A stretch of 7,421 bases of DNA from Gemmatimonadota bacterium (GCA_009845645.1 VXZF01000075.1:4148-11568); one strand, 5' to 3'. Positions 1 to 6,638 are shown, counted from the stretch's first letter. Numbers and translations are program-made. The notes: generated by a model not told the origin, from the letters alone.

Positions 1-236
1 CCATAGCACAAGCCCAGCATCGGCTTGCCCATCGCCAAAATATCGGGATTGTACGCCGGGGCTTCTGGGTCATAGACGCTGGCCGGGCCACCCGACAAAA
101 TCAACCCGTCGGCGTCTTGCAAATCAGCGACCGCAGTCTCTGGCGAGCGGATCTCAGCATGGACGTGGAGACGGCGAATGCGGTTGGCAATCAGGTGGGC
201 GTACTGCCCGCCGAAGTCGAGGACGACGATGCTCAA
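1..236 (-). CDS. guaA: GMP synthase (glutamine-hydrolysing), N-terminal part, runs off left edge
   Basis: Reading the minus strand from 236 gives about 78 codons starting MSIVVLDFGGQYAHLIANR, continuing through LILSGGPASVYDPEAP and ending at MLGLCYG at the window edge. These are the hallmarks of the class I glutamine amidotransferase domain at the N-terminus of GuaA: the LDFGGQY start, the LSGGP loop and the GLCYG nucleophile elbow with the catalytic cysteine. The family uses glutamine-derived ammonia to convert XMP to GMP in the cytoplasm. The ATP-pyrophosphatase and dimerisation domains would lie left of the window. The start is TTG (positions 236-234). It is chosen because the next upstream in-frame codon but one is the TAA of the preceding gene, the protein then begins where GuaA proteins normally do, and an AGGTG lies 6 nt upstream. 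The gene follows the Cache-protein gene by 3 bp in the same frame, so co-transcription and coupled translation are likely. PurF-type or other GATase paralogues are less likely given the LDFGGQY start. Confidence 0.9.
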   Translation of the reverse strand, partial: MSIVVLDFGGQYAHLIANRIRRLHVHAEIRSPETAVADLQDADGLILSGGPASVYDPEAPAYNPDILAMGKPMLGLCY

Positions 237-239
237 AGT

Positions 240-785
240 TTACACCTGCCCTTTCAAGCTACCCCATGAAATGGGCGCTACATTGGTCTGCTCCGAATCA
301 ATATATAACCCAGCGCCAATGTAATAGGATGCACCCTCAATCTCGATGGGGGCCACGTAGCTTACCTTGGTGGACTCGTCCTCTCCTTCGATCGCCGGAT
401 TATCAAAGAGATATTCCGTAAATCCGCCCCCGGCTTGTGCCGCCGCGATATTCTGCTGTACGATCTTAACGCCATTGCTGTCTTCTGAGTCGATATTATT
501 GACCCCTTCGCGATCGGGTTGGGTCGCGTGGAAGAAGCCCACGCCGTCGTAACTGGTAATAAAGATATAAATCGGCCCATGCCTCCATTCTTCGTCGGTC
601 CTGAAGGTCTCCAAAATAGCCACCCGCTCTGCCTCGTCTTGCGCAGACTCCAGCAGACTCTTCGCTCCCAGCACGAAATTCTTCAGCGTCTCTCGATCTA
701 CCACATCCCTTGCGGCAGCAGCGGCTTGTTCTGCTCCACCGAGCAGTCCTATCACAACTAGGACAAACGACAATATTCGGATCAT
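240..785 (-). CDS. Secreted stand-alone single-Cache-domain protein
   Basis: This is a 181-residue protein. Residues 1-24 form a signal peptide: a short basic start (MIR), a hydrophobic core (ILSFVLVVIGLLGG) and an alanine-rich AAAAA cleavage region. The rest matches the extracellular single Cache (sCache_2-like) fold. Recognisable parts are a long helix with acidic residues (about 30-60), the first strands IYIFITSYDGVGFFHATQP (72-90) and EGVN (93-96), DSNGVKIVQQ (102-111), the glycine-rich GGGFTEYLFDNP (119-130), and the closing strands KVSYVAPIE (140-148) and YYIGAGLYID (154-163). Cache domains bind small ligands and usually sit in front of chemotaxis, kinase or cyclase domains. Here nothing follows except an 18-residue tail, so the protein is probably periplasmic and may act as a binding protein or as a sensor subunit for a partner encoded elsewhere; that role is inference. 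The ATG has a GGGGAG ribosome site 6 nt upstream (792-797). It lies directly before guaA with a 3-bp gap. The ligand cannot be told from the sequence. Confidence 0.85.
   Translation of the reverse strand: MIRILSFVLVVIGLLGGAEQAAAAARDVVDRETLKNFVLGAKSLLESAQDEAERVAILETFRTDEEWRHGPIYIFITSYDGVGFFHATQPDREGVNNIDSEDSNGVKIVQQNIAAAQAGGGFTEYLFDNPAIEGEDESTKVSYVAPIEIEGASYYIGAGLYIDSEQTNVAPISWGSLKGQV
243..251 (-). promoter_or_regulatory. Shine-Dalgarno supporting the TTG start of guaA
   Basis: On the minus strand the sequence reads GGGCAGGTG, then TAAACT, then TTG. The AGGTG core ends 6 nt before the TTG codon at 236-234, which is good spacing. The site overlaps the last codons of the upstream Cache gene (Gly-Gln-Val), and that gene's TAA lies between the site and the start. 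This decides the TTG start for guaA and suggests that ribosomes finishing the Cache protein reinitiate on guaA. Confidence 0.6.
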
Positions 786-823
786 GATTTTCTCCCCATA
801 ATTGGTTAATAAGTAGTAAGTAG

Positions 824-853
824 TACGTAAAGGGGCTTTAAGTATATAGTCAA
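824..853 (-). promoter_or_regulatory. Candidate promoter for the Cache gene-guaA operon
   Basis: On the minus strand TTGACT (853-848) could be a -35 box, followed 18 bp later by TACGTA (829-824) as a weak -10. A competing reading uses TATACT (846-841, 5 of 6 matches to TATAAT) as the -10, without a good -35. Either gives a short 5' leader of roughly 30-50 nt before the ATG at 785. The stretch is AT-rich compared with its surroundings. Two 7-bp tandem copies of TAAGTAG (810-816, 817-823) lie just downstream. These assignments rest on consensus matching by eye only. Confidence 0.3.
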
Positions 854-920
854 GACACGTCGGCTCTTTTCGCTTTTAGTAAACGGACTAATAGGACGCG
901 AGTGCGCCGCTAGACTATAT
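844..920. repeat. 8-bp inverted repeat spanning the divergent promoter region
   Basis: ATATAGTC at 844-851 and GACTATAT at 913-920 are perfect inverted copies, separated by 61 bp. The left arm lies in the candidate promoter of the minus-strand Cache gene. The right arm overlaps the candidate -10 of the plus-strand permease. Seen in the promoter direction, both sides therefore present the same GACTATAT core. This could be a shared operator, a shared promoter core motif, or chance in AT-rich DNA. There is no direct evidence for a regulator. Confidence 0.35.
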
Positions 921-928
921 TTGCCCGC
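916..928 (+). promoter_or_regulatory. Candidate -10 element giving a leaderless permease mRNA
   Basis: TATATT at 916-921 lies 7 nt before the ATG at 929, which is where a transcript driven by this -10 would be expected to start. No purine-rich Shine-Dalgarno lies between it and the ATG (the spacer reads TGCCCGC). The simplest reading is that the mRNA starts at or next to the A of ATG. No clear -35 was found about 17 bp upstream, which lowers confidence. Confidence 0.35.
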
Positions 929-2218
929 ATGACCTCCATACCCACCCCATCCGAACGCCTGCGTCCCGAGTTGGGCCTAATCGGCACCATCGCCCTCGGC
1001 TTGGGTTCGATCGTCGGCACTGGTGTCTTTGTCAGCATTGGCATTGGCGCTGGCATCGCTGGCCCGGCGGTCCTAGTCGCCATCGCCATCGGGGCGTTAG
1101 TAGCCCTCTGCAACGGCCTGTCCAGCGCCCAGCTAGCCGCCAGCCATCCGCTCAGCGGCGGCACGTACCAATACGGCTATGAGTACGCTTCACCTGCCAT
1201 CGGCTTTACCGCCGGATGGATGTTCATCTGCGCCAAGAGCGCGACCGCAGCCACTGCGGCGCTGGGACTGTCCGGCTACCTGCTCAACGCACTAGATCAG
1301 ACCGCATCTATTACTCCAGTCGCCCTAGCCGCCGTGCTCGTGCTCACCCTCATCTCCCTCCTAGGCATTAACCGCACCAACAAGGTCAACATCGCCATCG
1401 TCGCCGCGACGCTTTGCTCGCTGCTCGCCTTCATCGTCGCTGGCACACCCAGCGCCCTGCTCAACCTGCACCTGACCCCTTTCTTGGGAGAACAAGGCTG
1501 GTCAGCCCTATTGCATGCCAGCGCCCTGATGTTCGTCGCCTACACGGGCTACGGTCGCATCGCCACGCTTGGCGAAGAAGTGCGCCAACCCCGCAAGACG
1601 ATCCCCCGCGCCATCGTCGCCGTGCTGCTGATCTCTATGATGCTCTACATCAGCGTCGGTGCCGTCGCCATAGCCGCCGTAGGCTCGGAGGCGTTCTACG
1701 CGGCCACCATGGAGAAAGCCGCTCCCCTAAAGATCATCGCCCAGGACTTTGATGCGCTCGGCGTCTCTTGGATTCTGGCCATAGGAGCGATCACCGCCAT
1801 GGCCGGGGTACTGCTCAACCTAATCCTCGGTCTGTCGCGGGTCCTGCTGGCTATGGGCCGCCGTGGAGATATGCCCCAAGCGCTTGCTCGTCTCAATCGG
1901 GATCAGACTACGCCCTCTATTGCCGTGGTGGTCGTCGGGCTGGCAATCGCCGGACTAGTCCTCATAGGCAACATCAAGACCACTTGGTCCTTTAGCGCCT
2001 TCACTATTCTGGTCTATTACGCCATTACCAACTTCTGCGCCCTGCGCTTGCCAGCCGACCAACGGCTCTATCCCCGGTGGATAGCCATAGTGGGTCTAGT
2101 CGCCTGCTTAGGGCTGGCGTTTTTCGTCGAGCACACGATCTGGCTCAGCGGCTTGGGCCTGCTCTTACTCGGCTGGTGTTGGCACCGCGTGGCGCAGCAC
2201 CGCATGGGGAAAGCCTAG
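929..2218 (+). CDS. APC-superfamily amino acid permease
   Basis: This 429-residue, very hydrophobic protein has about 12 predicted membrane segments (roughly 16-40, 43-66, 90-112, 128-146, 152-172, 190-210, 226-250, 277-308, 329-347, 353-373, 383-400 and 404-418, judged by eye). TM1 carries GLGSIVGTGVFVSIG (24-38), the unwound Gly-rich substrate-binding motif of the APC family. SGGTYQYGYEYASPAIGF (76-93) is the conserved loop before TM3. GYGRIATLGEEVRQPRKTIP (207-226) is the family's signature cytoplasmic loop, and SRVLLAMGRRGDMP (303-316) is the loop after TM8. It should import amino acids or polyamines across the inner membrane by proton or sodium coupling. The length and motifs fit the YfnA/CAT-like bacterial branch, but the substrate cannot be deduced. 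It stands alone, divergent from the Cache gene and convergent with nadB. The ATG at 929 has no ribosome site, yet a 5-codon N-terminal tail plus PSERLRPELGL fits the family, so no later start is preferred. Confidence 0.88.
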   Translation: MTSIPTPSERLRPELGLIGTIALGLGSIVGTGVFVSIGIGAGIAGPAVLVAIAIGALVALCNGLSSAQLAASHPLSGGTYQYGYEYASPAIGFTAGWMFICAKSATAATAALGLSGYLLNALDQTASITPVALAAVLVLTLISLLGINRTNKVNIAIVAATLCSLLAFIVAGTPSALLNLHLTPFLGEQGWSALLHASALMFVAYTGYGRIATLGEEVRQPRKTIPRAIVAVLLISMMLYISVGAVAIAAVGSEAFYAATMEKAAPLKIIAQDFDALGVSWILAIGAITAMAGVLLNLILGLSRVLLAMGRRGDMPQALARLNRDQTTPSIAVVVVGLAIAGLVLIGNIKTTWSFSAFTILVYYAITNFCALRLPADQRLYPRWIAIVGLVACLGLAFFVEHTIWLSGLGLLLLGWCWHRVAQHRMGKA

Positions 2219-2307
2219 CGGCCAATTAGCGTGTGGAACGAACGGACGCTCTCTCATTGTCCCTAACACTGATTTACGTACGGGGTCTATTAGATGAGGT
2301 AGCGGCG

Positions 2308-3867
2308 CTAGTGTATTTTTGACGCCTCGGCCCGATCCTTCACCATTAACGTCGGCTGCTGCCAGCGAGCATCGTCGCGTGCGGGATGGTCGCAGTTGTA
2401 GTGGACGCCGCGGCTTTCCAAGCGCTGCCGCGCCGAGCGAGCAATGAGCTGAGCCACGGTCGCCAAGCTGCGTACCTGGACTAGCTCGGCGTCGAGCCGA
2501 TGCTTGCTATACAACGCTTCAATTTCTCGCGCCATCCGCTCCGTCTCTTCACAAGCCCGCTGCAAGCCACAGTCGCTGCGCACGATCCCCACTTCGTCCC
2601 ACATCAAGCGCCGCAGTAACTCCCGCCGCTCCTCCAACTCATCGGGCGAAACAGCATCACCCACATGATCCATCTCAAACCGCCCCACAGCCACGGGCGC
2701 AACTGTCCTGGCGTGGGCGACAGCGCGCCGCGCAAAAACCAACCCTTCCAACAGCGAATTGCTCGCCAGCCGATTGGCCCCCTGAAACCCGCTCATCGCC
2801 ACCTCGCCAGCCGCGTATAGACCCGCAATATCCGTCTGTCCGTGCGCATCCGTCCACACCCCACCGCAGCTATAATGGGCCGCCGGCACCACCGGGATCG
2901 GCGTCTCGGTCATATCCACACCCATTCCCATACAATGCTGATAGATGTTGGGAAAGCGACGTCGGGTCTGGTCGGCGTCTTGGTCCGTAACGTCCAAATA
3001 GACGCACTCGGCACCACTTTGCTGCATCTGCGCGACAATGGCCCGCGACACCACATCGCGCGTCTGCAATGGGTCGGTGAACGCCGCGCCGCGCTCATCG
3101 ATCAGCACAGCGCCAAAGCCACGCAAAGCCTCGGTGATTAGGAACGAGGGCCGCCCCGGATCGTAGAGCATGGTCGGGTGGAACTGCATAAACTCCATGT
3201 TGCTCACCCTCGCTCCAGCCCGCCAAGCCATAGCGACTCCATCGCCGGAAGCCACGCGCGGGTTGGTGGTGTGCAAAAAGACCTGCCCGCAGCCACCCGT
3301 GGCCAGTAGCGTAACCGGTGCCACCGCGGCGATAGGATCGGCTTGCTGCGAGTCCAATACCCAAGCCCCGTGGCAACGCCGCTGCTCATCTACGATCAGG
3401 TCCACAGCCAAATGGTGATCGTACAAGGTCACTTGCGGCAGCGCTTGCACGGCCGCAACCAAGGTGCGCGTCACCTCGCGGCCAGTCATATCGTCCGCAT
3501 GGACCACCCGCGCATGGGCGTGGCCACCCTCGCGCCCCAATGCCAACACCCCAGGCCGCGCTTCATTGAACTGCGCGCCAATCGCCAGCAGCTCTTCTAC
3601 CACCTCCGGCCCTTCAGCCACTACCCCTTCGACGATCGTGCGGTCGCACAGGCCCGCGCCCGCCGCAATAGTGTCCTGCGCGTGGCTGGCGACCGAATCA
3701 GCCGCATCCATGGCTGCGGCAATACCCCCTTGCGCGTATTGCGTGTTGGACTCTCGCCGCTCGTGCTTGGTCACTACGGCTACAGATCCGTGCTGAGCAG
3801 CCTTGAGGGCAAAGAACAAACCGGCAATGCCACTGCCTAAAACGAGATAATCCGCCTCGATTTTCAT
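2308..3867 (-). CDS. nadB: L-aspartate oxidase
   Basis: This 519-residue, full-length protein (E. coli NadB is 540) oxidises L-aspartate to iminoaspartate in the cytoplasm. NadA condenses that with dihydroxyacetone phosphate to quinolinate, the first step of de novo NAD synthesis. FAD motif LGSGIAGL is at residues 10-17, then SNTQYAQGGIAA (40-51) and the NadB-specific REGGHAHARVVHADDMTGRE (112-131). ATGGCGQVF (189-197) and EFMQFHPT (225-232) follow; His230 matches the active-site His244 of E. coli. TEALRG (245-250), Arg275 in DVVSRAI and His331 in PAAHYSCGG (328-336) match the other catalytic positions. GANRLASNSLLE (363-374) closes the flavin site. The helical C-terminal domain contains LMWDEVGIVR (421-430) and SRGVHYNCDHP (485-495). 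These favour NadB over succinate dehydrogenase or fumarate reductase flavoprotein. The ATG overlaps the protease stop by 4 bp (ATGA), with no strong ribosome site of its own, so translation is probably coupled. No nadA or nadC is in the window. Confidence 0.96.
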   Translation of the reverse strand: MKIEADYLVLGSGIAGLFFALKAAQHGSVAVVTKHERRESNTQYAQGGIAAAMDAADSVASHAQDTIAAGAGLCDRTIVEGVVAEGPEVVEELLAIGAQFNEARPGVLALGREGGHAHARVVHADDMTGREVTRTLVAAVQALPQVTLYDHHLAVDLIVDEQRRCHGAWVLDSQQADPIAAVAPVTLLATGGCGQVFLHTTNPRVASGDGVAMAWRAGARVSNMEFMQFHPTMLYDPGRPSFLITEALRGFGAVLIDERGAAFTDPLQTRDVVSRAIVAQMQQSGAECVYLDVTDQDADQTRRRFPNIYQHCMGMGVDMTETPIPVVPAAHYSCGGVWTDAHGQTDIAGLYAAGEVAMSGFQGANRLASNSLLEGLVFARRAVAHARTVAPVAVGRFEMDHVGDAVSPDELEERRELLRRLMWDEVGIVRSDCGLQRACEETERMAREIEALYSKHRLDAELVQVRSLATVAQLIARSARQRLESRGVHYNCDHPARDDARWQQPTLMVKDRAEASKIH

Positions 3868-6530
3868 TTGATAAAAATCATCTTATTAGCGCGGGAGATC
3901 GGCCCGATGCGCAATATACAATAATACATGCCGCTCGCCACGCGCTCGCCACGCTCGTCGCGGCCATCCCAAGAAGCACTGTACAACCCCGGAGCCGCCA
4001 GATCCTCCACCAAGTGCCGCACCAAACCGCCGGTCAAGGTGCGGACTTCTAACTCGACCATGGTCTGGCCGGCGACAATAGGGTCGTTGATCCCGATCTG
4101 ATAGTCGATCTGTGTACCTTCGTTGAACGGGTTGGGGTAATTCTGCCCCAAGGCAAAATCCAAGGGCGTGCGCGGATCGAAGTTGAGGAAGGGCCGCCAG
4201 TTGACATCGCCGCTGATCCGAGCCGCGATCCAACTCTCGTCCTCGTTCCCCCACCAATTGTTAATCGCCTGCAATGGTTGATCAGTTTGATTATCGAGCA
4301 GTTGCTCACCCTCTTGGACGCCGTTCAAGACCAGCCGCGCCGGCACCACGCTCCCCTCCATCCGCATAGCCAACGCATTGCGGAAGAATTGATTGCGCAC
4401 AATGCGCGGGCGGGCGCTTCTAGTCCAAAGGCCAACTTCGTGATTGTACAGCGCGTTGCCCTCGATCTCGACTTCTCGCGTCTCCACGCAGTAAATCCCA
4501 ATCCCACCGGTGAACGAATTGCCCGCCACCTTGCCGCTGGTCCCCCGCCCCAAGACCAAGTTGGCCTCCTCGGGCGCAGCCGAGCCGTTGGTGCTGAAAC
4601 GAGTATCGAGCAACGACAAAAACCCACCCTCGCGCCAGAGGCCAGCGCGGCCATTGTCGTGCAGCTCAGCTTGGTTTATCCGCGTCAAGCCTGGGCCAGC
4701 GATCCAAATGCCCACTCCACCTGCTTCCTCGACATGCACGCGATCTAAGAGAATCTCCTCTTCGACCCTTTCTAAGCGAATGCCGTCCGCACTGGAGTGG
4801 CGGATGGTCACATCTTCCAAGGTAGTGGCGTGGTCGATTTTCTCGGCCAATAGGCCATAGTGAGCATGGTCGATGAGGACGCTACGCAAATAGGCCGTGG
4901 CCGTTTGGTGCAGCACGATGCCGTGCCAATCTCCGGGCTGTGGGTCGGCTGCGGCCGAGTGGAAGGCAGTTTGCCCCTGCCCCGAAACGCCGATGAAGAG
5001 ATCGCCGTACACTATCAGCTCCGCGCGCGCCGTATCCGCACCCGCAGCCAGCGCGTCCGGCCCCACCTGCACCTGCGCACCAGCGCGGACATCAAGGTGC
5101 CCTCCGGGCAAAACGGTCACGTCGCCGACAATCTCAATCCGGTCGCGCCAAATTTCCATGTCGGCAACCGGACCGGCGCGACGGCGGTCTTGCAGCTTGA
5201 GATCGGCCACCATCTGGTCTCCCGCGCGGCGGATGTTAGTCACGCTAATTCCCGTCGTGGCCGCCGGATTGGACGCGGCCCAAAAATCGGTAAATTGCTC
5301 GCCGTCAAACACGTCGGTGGCGTCTCCAAGATTGCCGCCAAAATCCGTGCGATAACGCACGTCGTGCGCCCAAAAGTCGAGATTGTCGCGGCCGTTAAAC
5401 GGGGACGGCTTGCGACCCAAGGGGAAGCCCGCATCCCTAAAAAGCCCATCGGCGCATACTAAATCCACCTGTTTGATGGCCTCCATATTATTGCCGTTGC
5501 GGGTGGGATTTATGCGCCATATCAGCAAGCCCTCGTCGGGCAGATTGCGCTCGTAGTAACTGTGCTGGCGGCTGCGGAACTCCACGAGAAAAAAGTGCTC
5601 AGCAGGCGCAGACGCGGGCAGCAAATACACATCACCGCCCGCGTTGACATCGGCAAAAGCCACATCGTCTTGGTCCTCGCTCAGTACGCTGAGTTGTTGG
5701 TTGTTTACCCCCAACCAACCGAGCTGCCCCAAGCTCCACGCGCAGAAGGGATTGGGCCCATCTACCTCGTCCCAGCCGCGATTGCCGTGCCCCATCAAGC
5801 CCCAATAGCCAATACCGCCCGAGTCGTCTTCTGGCTCAGACCCATAATCGCGGTCGTACAGGTCGGGCAGACCCAGAAAGTGTCCAAACTCGTGGGCCAT
5901 ACTGCCTACGGCCTCGACAAAAGACCGCCCGCGCTGCACGGCACCGCTTTTTGAGCGAATCAGGATAAAACCGCCGCGGAGGGCGCGGTCTTGACTCACA
6001 AAATCGTTGCCCAACCCAAGCCGAGCAACGCCCGTGGCCTCTTCGACGATAAAGCCCGGTGGGGCCGAGGCTGAGATGATAAAAATAAAATCTACGTACC
6101 CATCGTCGTCGCCGGAGTTGGGCACTCCGTCGGGACCGTCGTTGTCGTAGCGGCTAAAGTCCACGTCGGCATCAACGGCCTCGATGATCTCGCGGGCAAA
6201 GCGACCATACCCGCCCTCTTCGCCCGTGTACATGTCGGCATTGCTGCGGGATGCGTACCAGCGGGGCAGCACCTCCCCAGTGAGTTCGAACTGCCCGCGC
6301 GACATCTCGCGGTAGAAGTGGGTCAGGCTGCCCGGCTGGTCGGCAAAAATCTCCGTCGCAAAAGACGGGACCTCGCGGCCCAAGCCGCCCTCATCGGCAA
6401 AGTGCGCGAAGATGGTCAGGGCGTGGATGTGCCCGGTTCGGGGGGCAGCGTCTTGCAGGGGAGCCGCGCCTACTTCTACGGCCGCGATCCAAGCGGCGAC
6501 GAGCGCGTTTTTGGCAGCGGGTTTAAGCAT
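3864..6530 (-). CDS. Secreted M6-family metalloprotease with beta-helix and C-terminal sorting domain
   Basis: This is an 888-residue protein from ATG at 6530 (889 if the adjacent TTG at 6533 is used; numbering below follows the 889 form). An in-frame TGA lies a short way upstream. The N-terminus (KPAAKNALVAAWIAAVEVGAA) looks like a rather weak signal peptide. Residues 35-450 form the protease: acidic DNDGPDGVPNSGDDDGYVDF (130-149), probably metal-binding, and the zinc site HEFGHFLGLPDLYD (214-227) with HExxHxxGxxD ligands His214, His218 and Asp224 and catalytic Glu215. GIGYWGLMGHG (240-250) fits the Met-turn region of M6 (immune inhibitor A-like) peptidases. Residues about 457-780 are repetitive short beta strands with Asn/Gly turns, ending in INNWWGN (757-763), typical of right-handed parallel beta-helix (PbH1) repeats. 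Residues 790-889 form a FlgD/T9SS type A-like domain: FALGQNYPNPFN (793-804), SWDGRDERGERVASGMY (854-870) and terminal KMIFIK. The substrate is unknown. It should act on or outside the outer membrane. It is the first gene of a pair with nadB, which it overlaps by 4 bp. Confidence 0.9.
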   Translation of the reverse strand: MLKPAAKNALVAAWIAAVEVGAAPLQDAAPRTGHIHALTIFAHFADEGGLGREVPSFATEIFADQPGSLTHFYREMSRGQFELTGEVLPRWYASRSNADMYTGEEGGYGRFAREIIEAVDADVDFSRYDNDGPDGVPNSGDDDGYVDFIFIISASAPPGFIVEEATGVARLGLGNDFVSQDRALRGGFILIRSKSGAVQRGRSFVEAVGSMAHEFGHFLGLPDLYDRDYGSEPEDDSGGIGYWGLMGHGNRGWDEVDGPNPFCAWSLGQLGWLGVNNQQLSVLSEDQDDVAFADVNAGGDVYLLPASAPAEHFFLVEFRSRQHSYYERNLPDEGLLIWRINPTRNGNNMEAIKQVDLVCADGLFRDAGFPLGRKPSPFNGRDNLDFWAHDVRYRTDFGGNLGDATDVFDGEQFTDFWAASNPAATTGISVTNIRRAGDQMVADLKLQDRRRAGPVADMEIWRDRIEIVGDVTVLPGGHLDVRAGAQVQVGPDALAAGADTARAELIVYGDLFIGVSGQGQTAFHSAAADPQPGDWHGIVLHQTATAYLRSVLIDHAHYGLLAEKIDHATTLEDVTIRHSSADGIRLERVEEEILLDRVHVEEAGGVGIWIAGPGLTRINQAELHDNGRAGLWREGGFLSLLDTRFSTNGSAAPEEANLVLGRGTSGKVAGNSFTGGIGIYCVETREVEIEGNALYNHEVGLWTRSARPRIVRNQFFRNALAMRMEGSVVPARLVLNGVQEGEQLLDNQTDQPLQAINNWWGNEDESWIAARISGDVNWRPFLNFDPRTPLDFALGQNYPNPFNEGTQIDYQIGINDPIVAGQTMVELEVRTLTGGLVRHLVEDLAAPGLYSASWDGRDERGERVASGMYYCILRIGPISRANKMIFIK

Positions 6531-6544
6531 CAAGCTCAGGTGGG

Positions 6545-6560
6545 AGTTGGGGTTTCAACT
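6545..6560 (-). promoter_or_regulatory. Small hairpin just upstream of the protease start
   Basis: On the minus-strand RNA, AGUUG (6560-6556) pairs with CAACU (6549-6545) around a 6-nt loop. The hairpin ends 14 nt before the ATG at 6530. Its position could affect ribosome access, since no good Shine-Dalgarno is visible before this start (only a GAG a few bases upstream). A 5-bp stem alone is weak evidence. Confidence 0.3.
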
Positions 6561-6583
6561 TGGACTTGGCACATTTGATGCCC

Positions 6584-6607
6584 TCTGTTGGAAGATCGTC
6601 CAACAGA
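6584..6607 (-). promoter_or_regulatory. Perfect 9-bp stem-loop in the protease-nadB leader
   Basis: TCTGTTGGA (6584-6592) and TCCAACAGA (6599-6607) are perfect inverted copies around a 6-nt loop. On the minus-strand transcript the stem can extend to 11 bp by a U-G and a C-G pair at its base. There is no U-tract after it on either strand, so it does not look like an intrinsic terminator. It lies about 55 nt upstream of the protease ATG and about 100 nt after the stop of the upstream gene. It could be a leader control element, an mRNA-stabilising hairpin or a protein-binding inverted repeat. Confidence 0.55.
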
Positions 6608-6611
6608 AGCG

Positions 6612-6625
6612 GGCCATTCATGGCC
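6612..6625 (-). promoter_or_regulatory. Second leader hairpin (GGCCA stem, UGAA loop)
   Basis: GGCCAT-TC-ATGGCC is an inverted repeat of 6-bp arms. As RNA on the minus strand it folds as GGCCA-UGAA-UGGCC, a 5-bp GC-rich stem with a 4-nt loop. It stands 4 bp from the 9-bp stem-loop, so the two could stack in the same leader. As DNA it could equally be a binding site. Confidence 0.45.
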
Positions 6626-6638
6626 ACAAAAGTTGTTC

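Noticed and set aside
810..830. TAAGTAG tandem repeats as an iteron or operator array
   Set aside because: Only two exact 7-bp copies, with a diverged third (TACGTAA), in an AT-rich leader. Too short and few to call a functional array.
2219..2307. Terminator or small RNA in the convergent gap between the permease and nadB
   Set aside because: I looked on both strands for GC-rich stems with a T-tract and found only 4-bp pairings. Nothing supportable is present.
2300..2320. TAGCGGCGCTA dyad followed by GTGTATTTTT, as an intrinsic terminator for the plus-strand permease
   Set aside because: The perfect dyad leaves only a 1-nt centre, so the real stem would be 4 bp with a 3-nt loop, and the T-run starts 5 nt after it. 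It also overlaps the nadB stop codon and last codons. Too weak to call.
3343..3840. Long plus-strand open frame (165 codons) opposite nadB
   Set aside because: It lies wholly antisense to a strongly supported nadB, its translation shows no recognisable domain, and such frames are expected opposite GC-rich genes.
4278..4748. Plus-strand open frame opposite the beta-helix region
   Set aside because: A shadow of the protease reading frame; no family resemblance.
4860..5462. Plus-strand open frame (200 codons) opposite the protease
   Set aside because: It is antisense to a gene with clear domain structure, is Arg/Pro/Ala-biased as shadow frames are, and has no recognised motif or ribosome site.
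6584..6607. Stem-loop as the transcription terminator of the upstream beta-barrel gene
   Set aside because: The stem is good, but the minus-strand sequence after it is GGGCATC, without a U-tract, and it lies about 100 nt after the stop codon. A leader or binding-site role is at least as likely.
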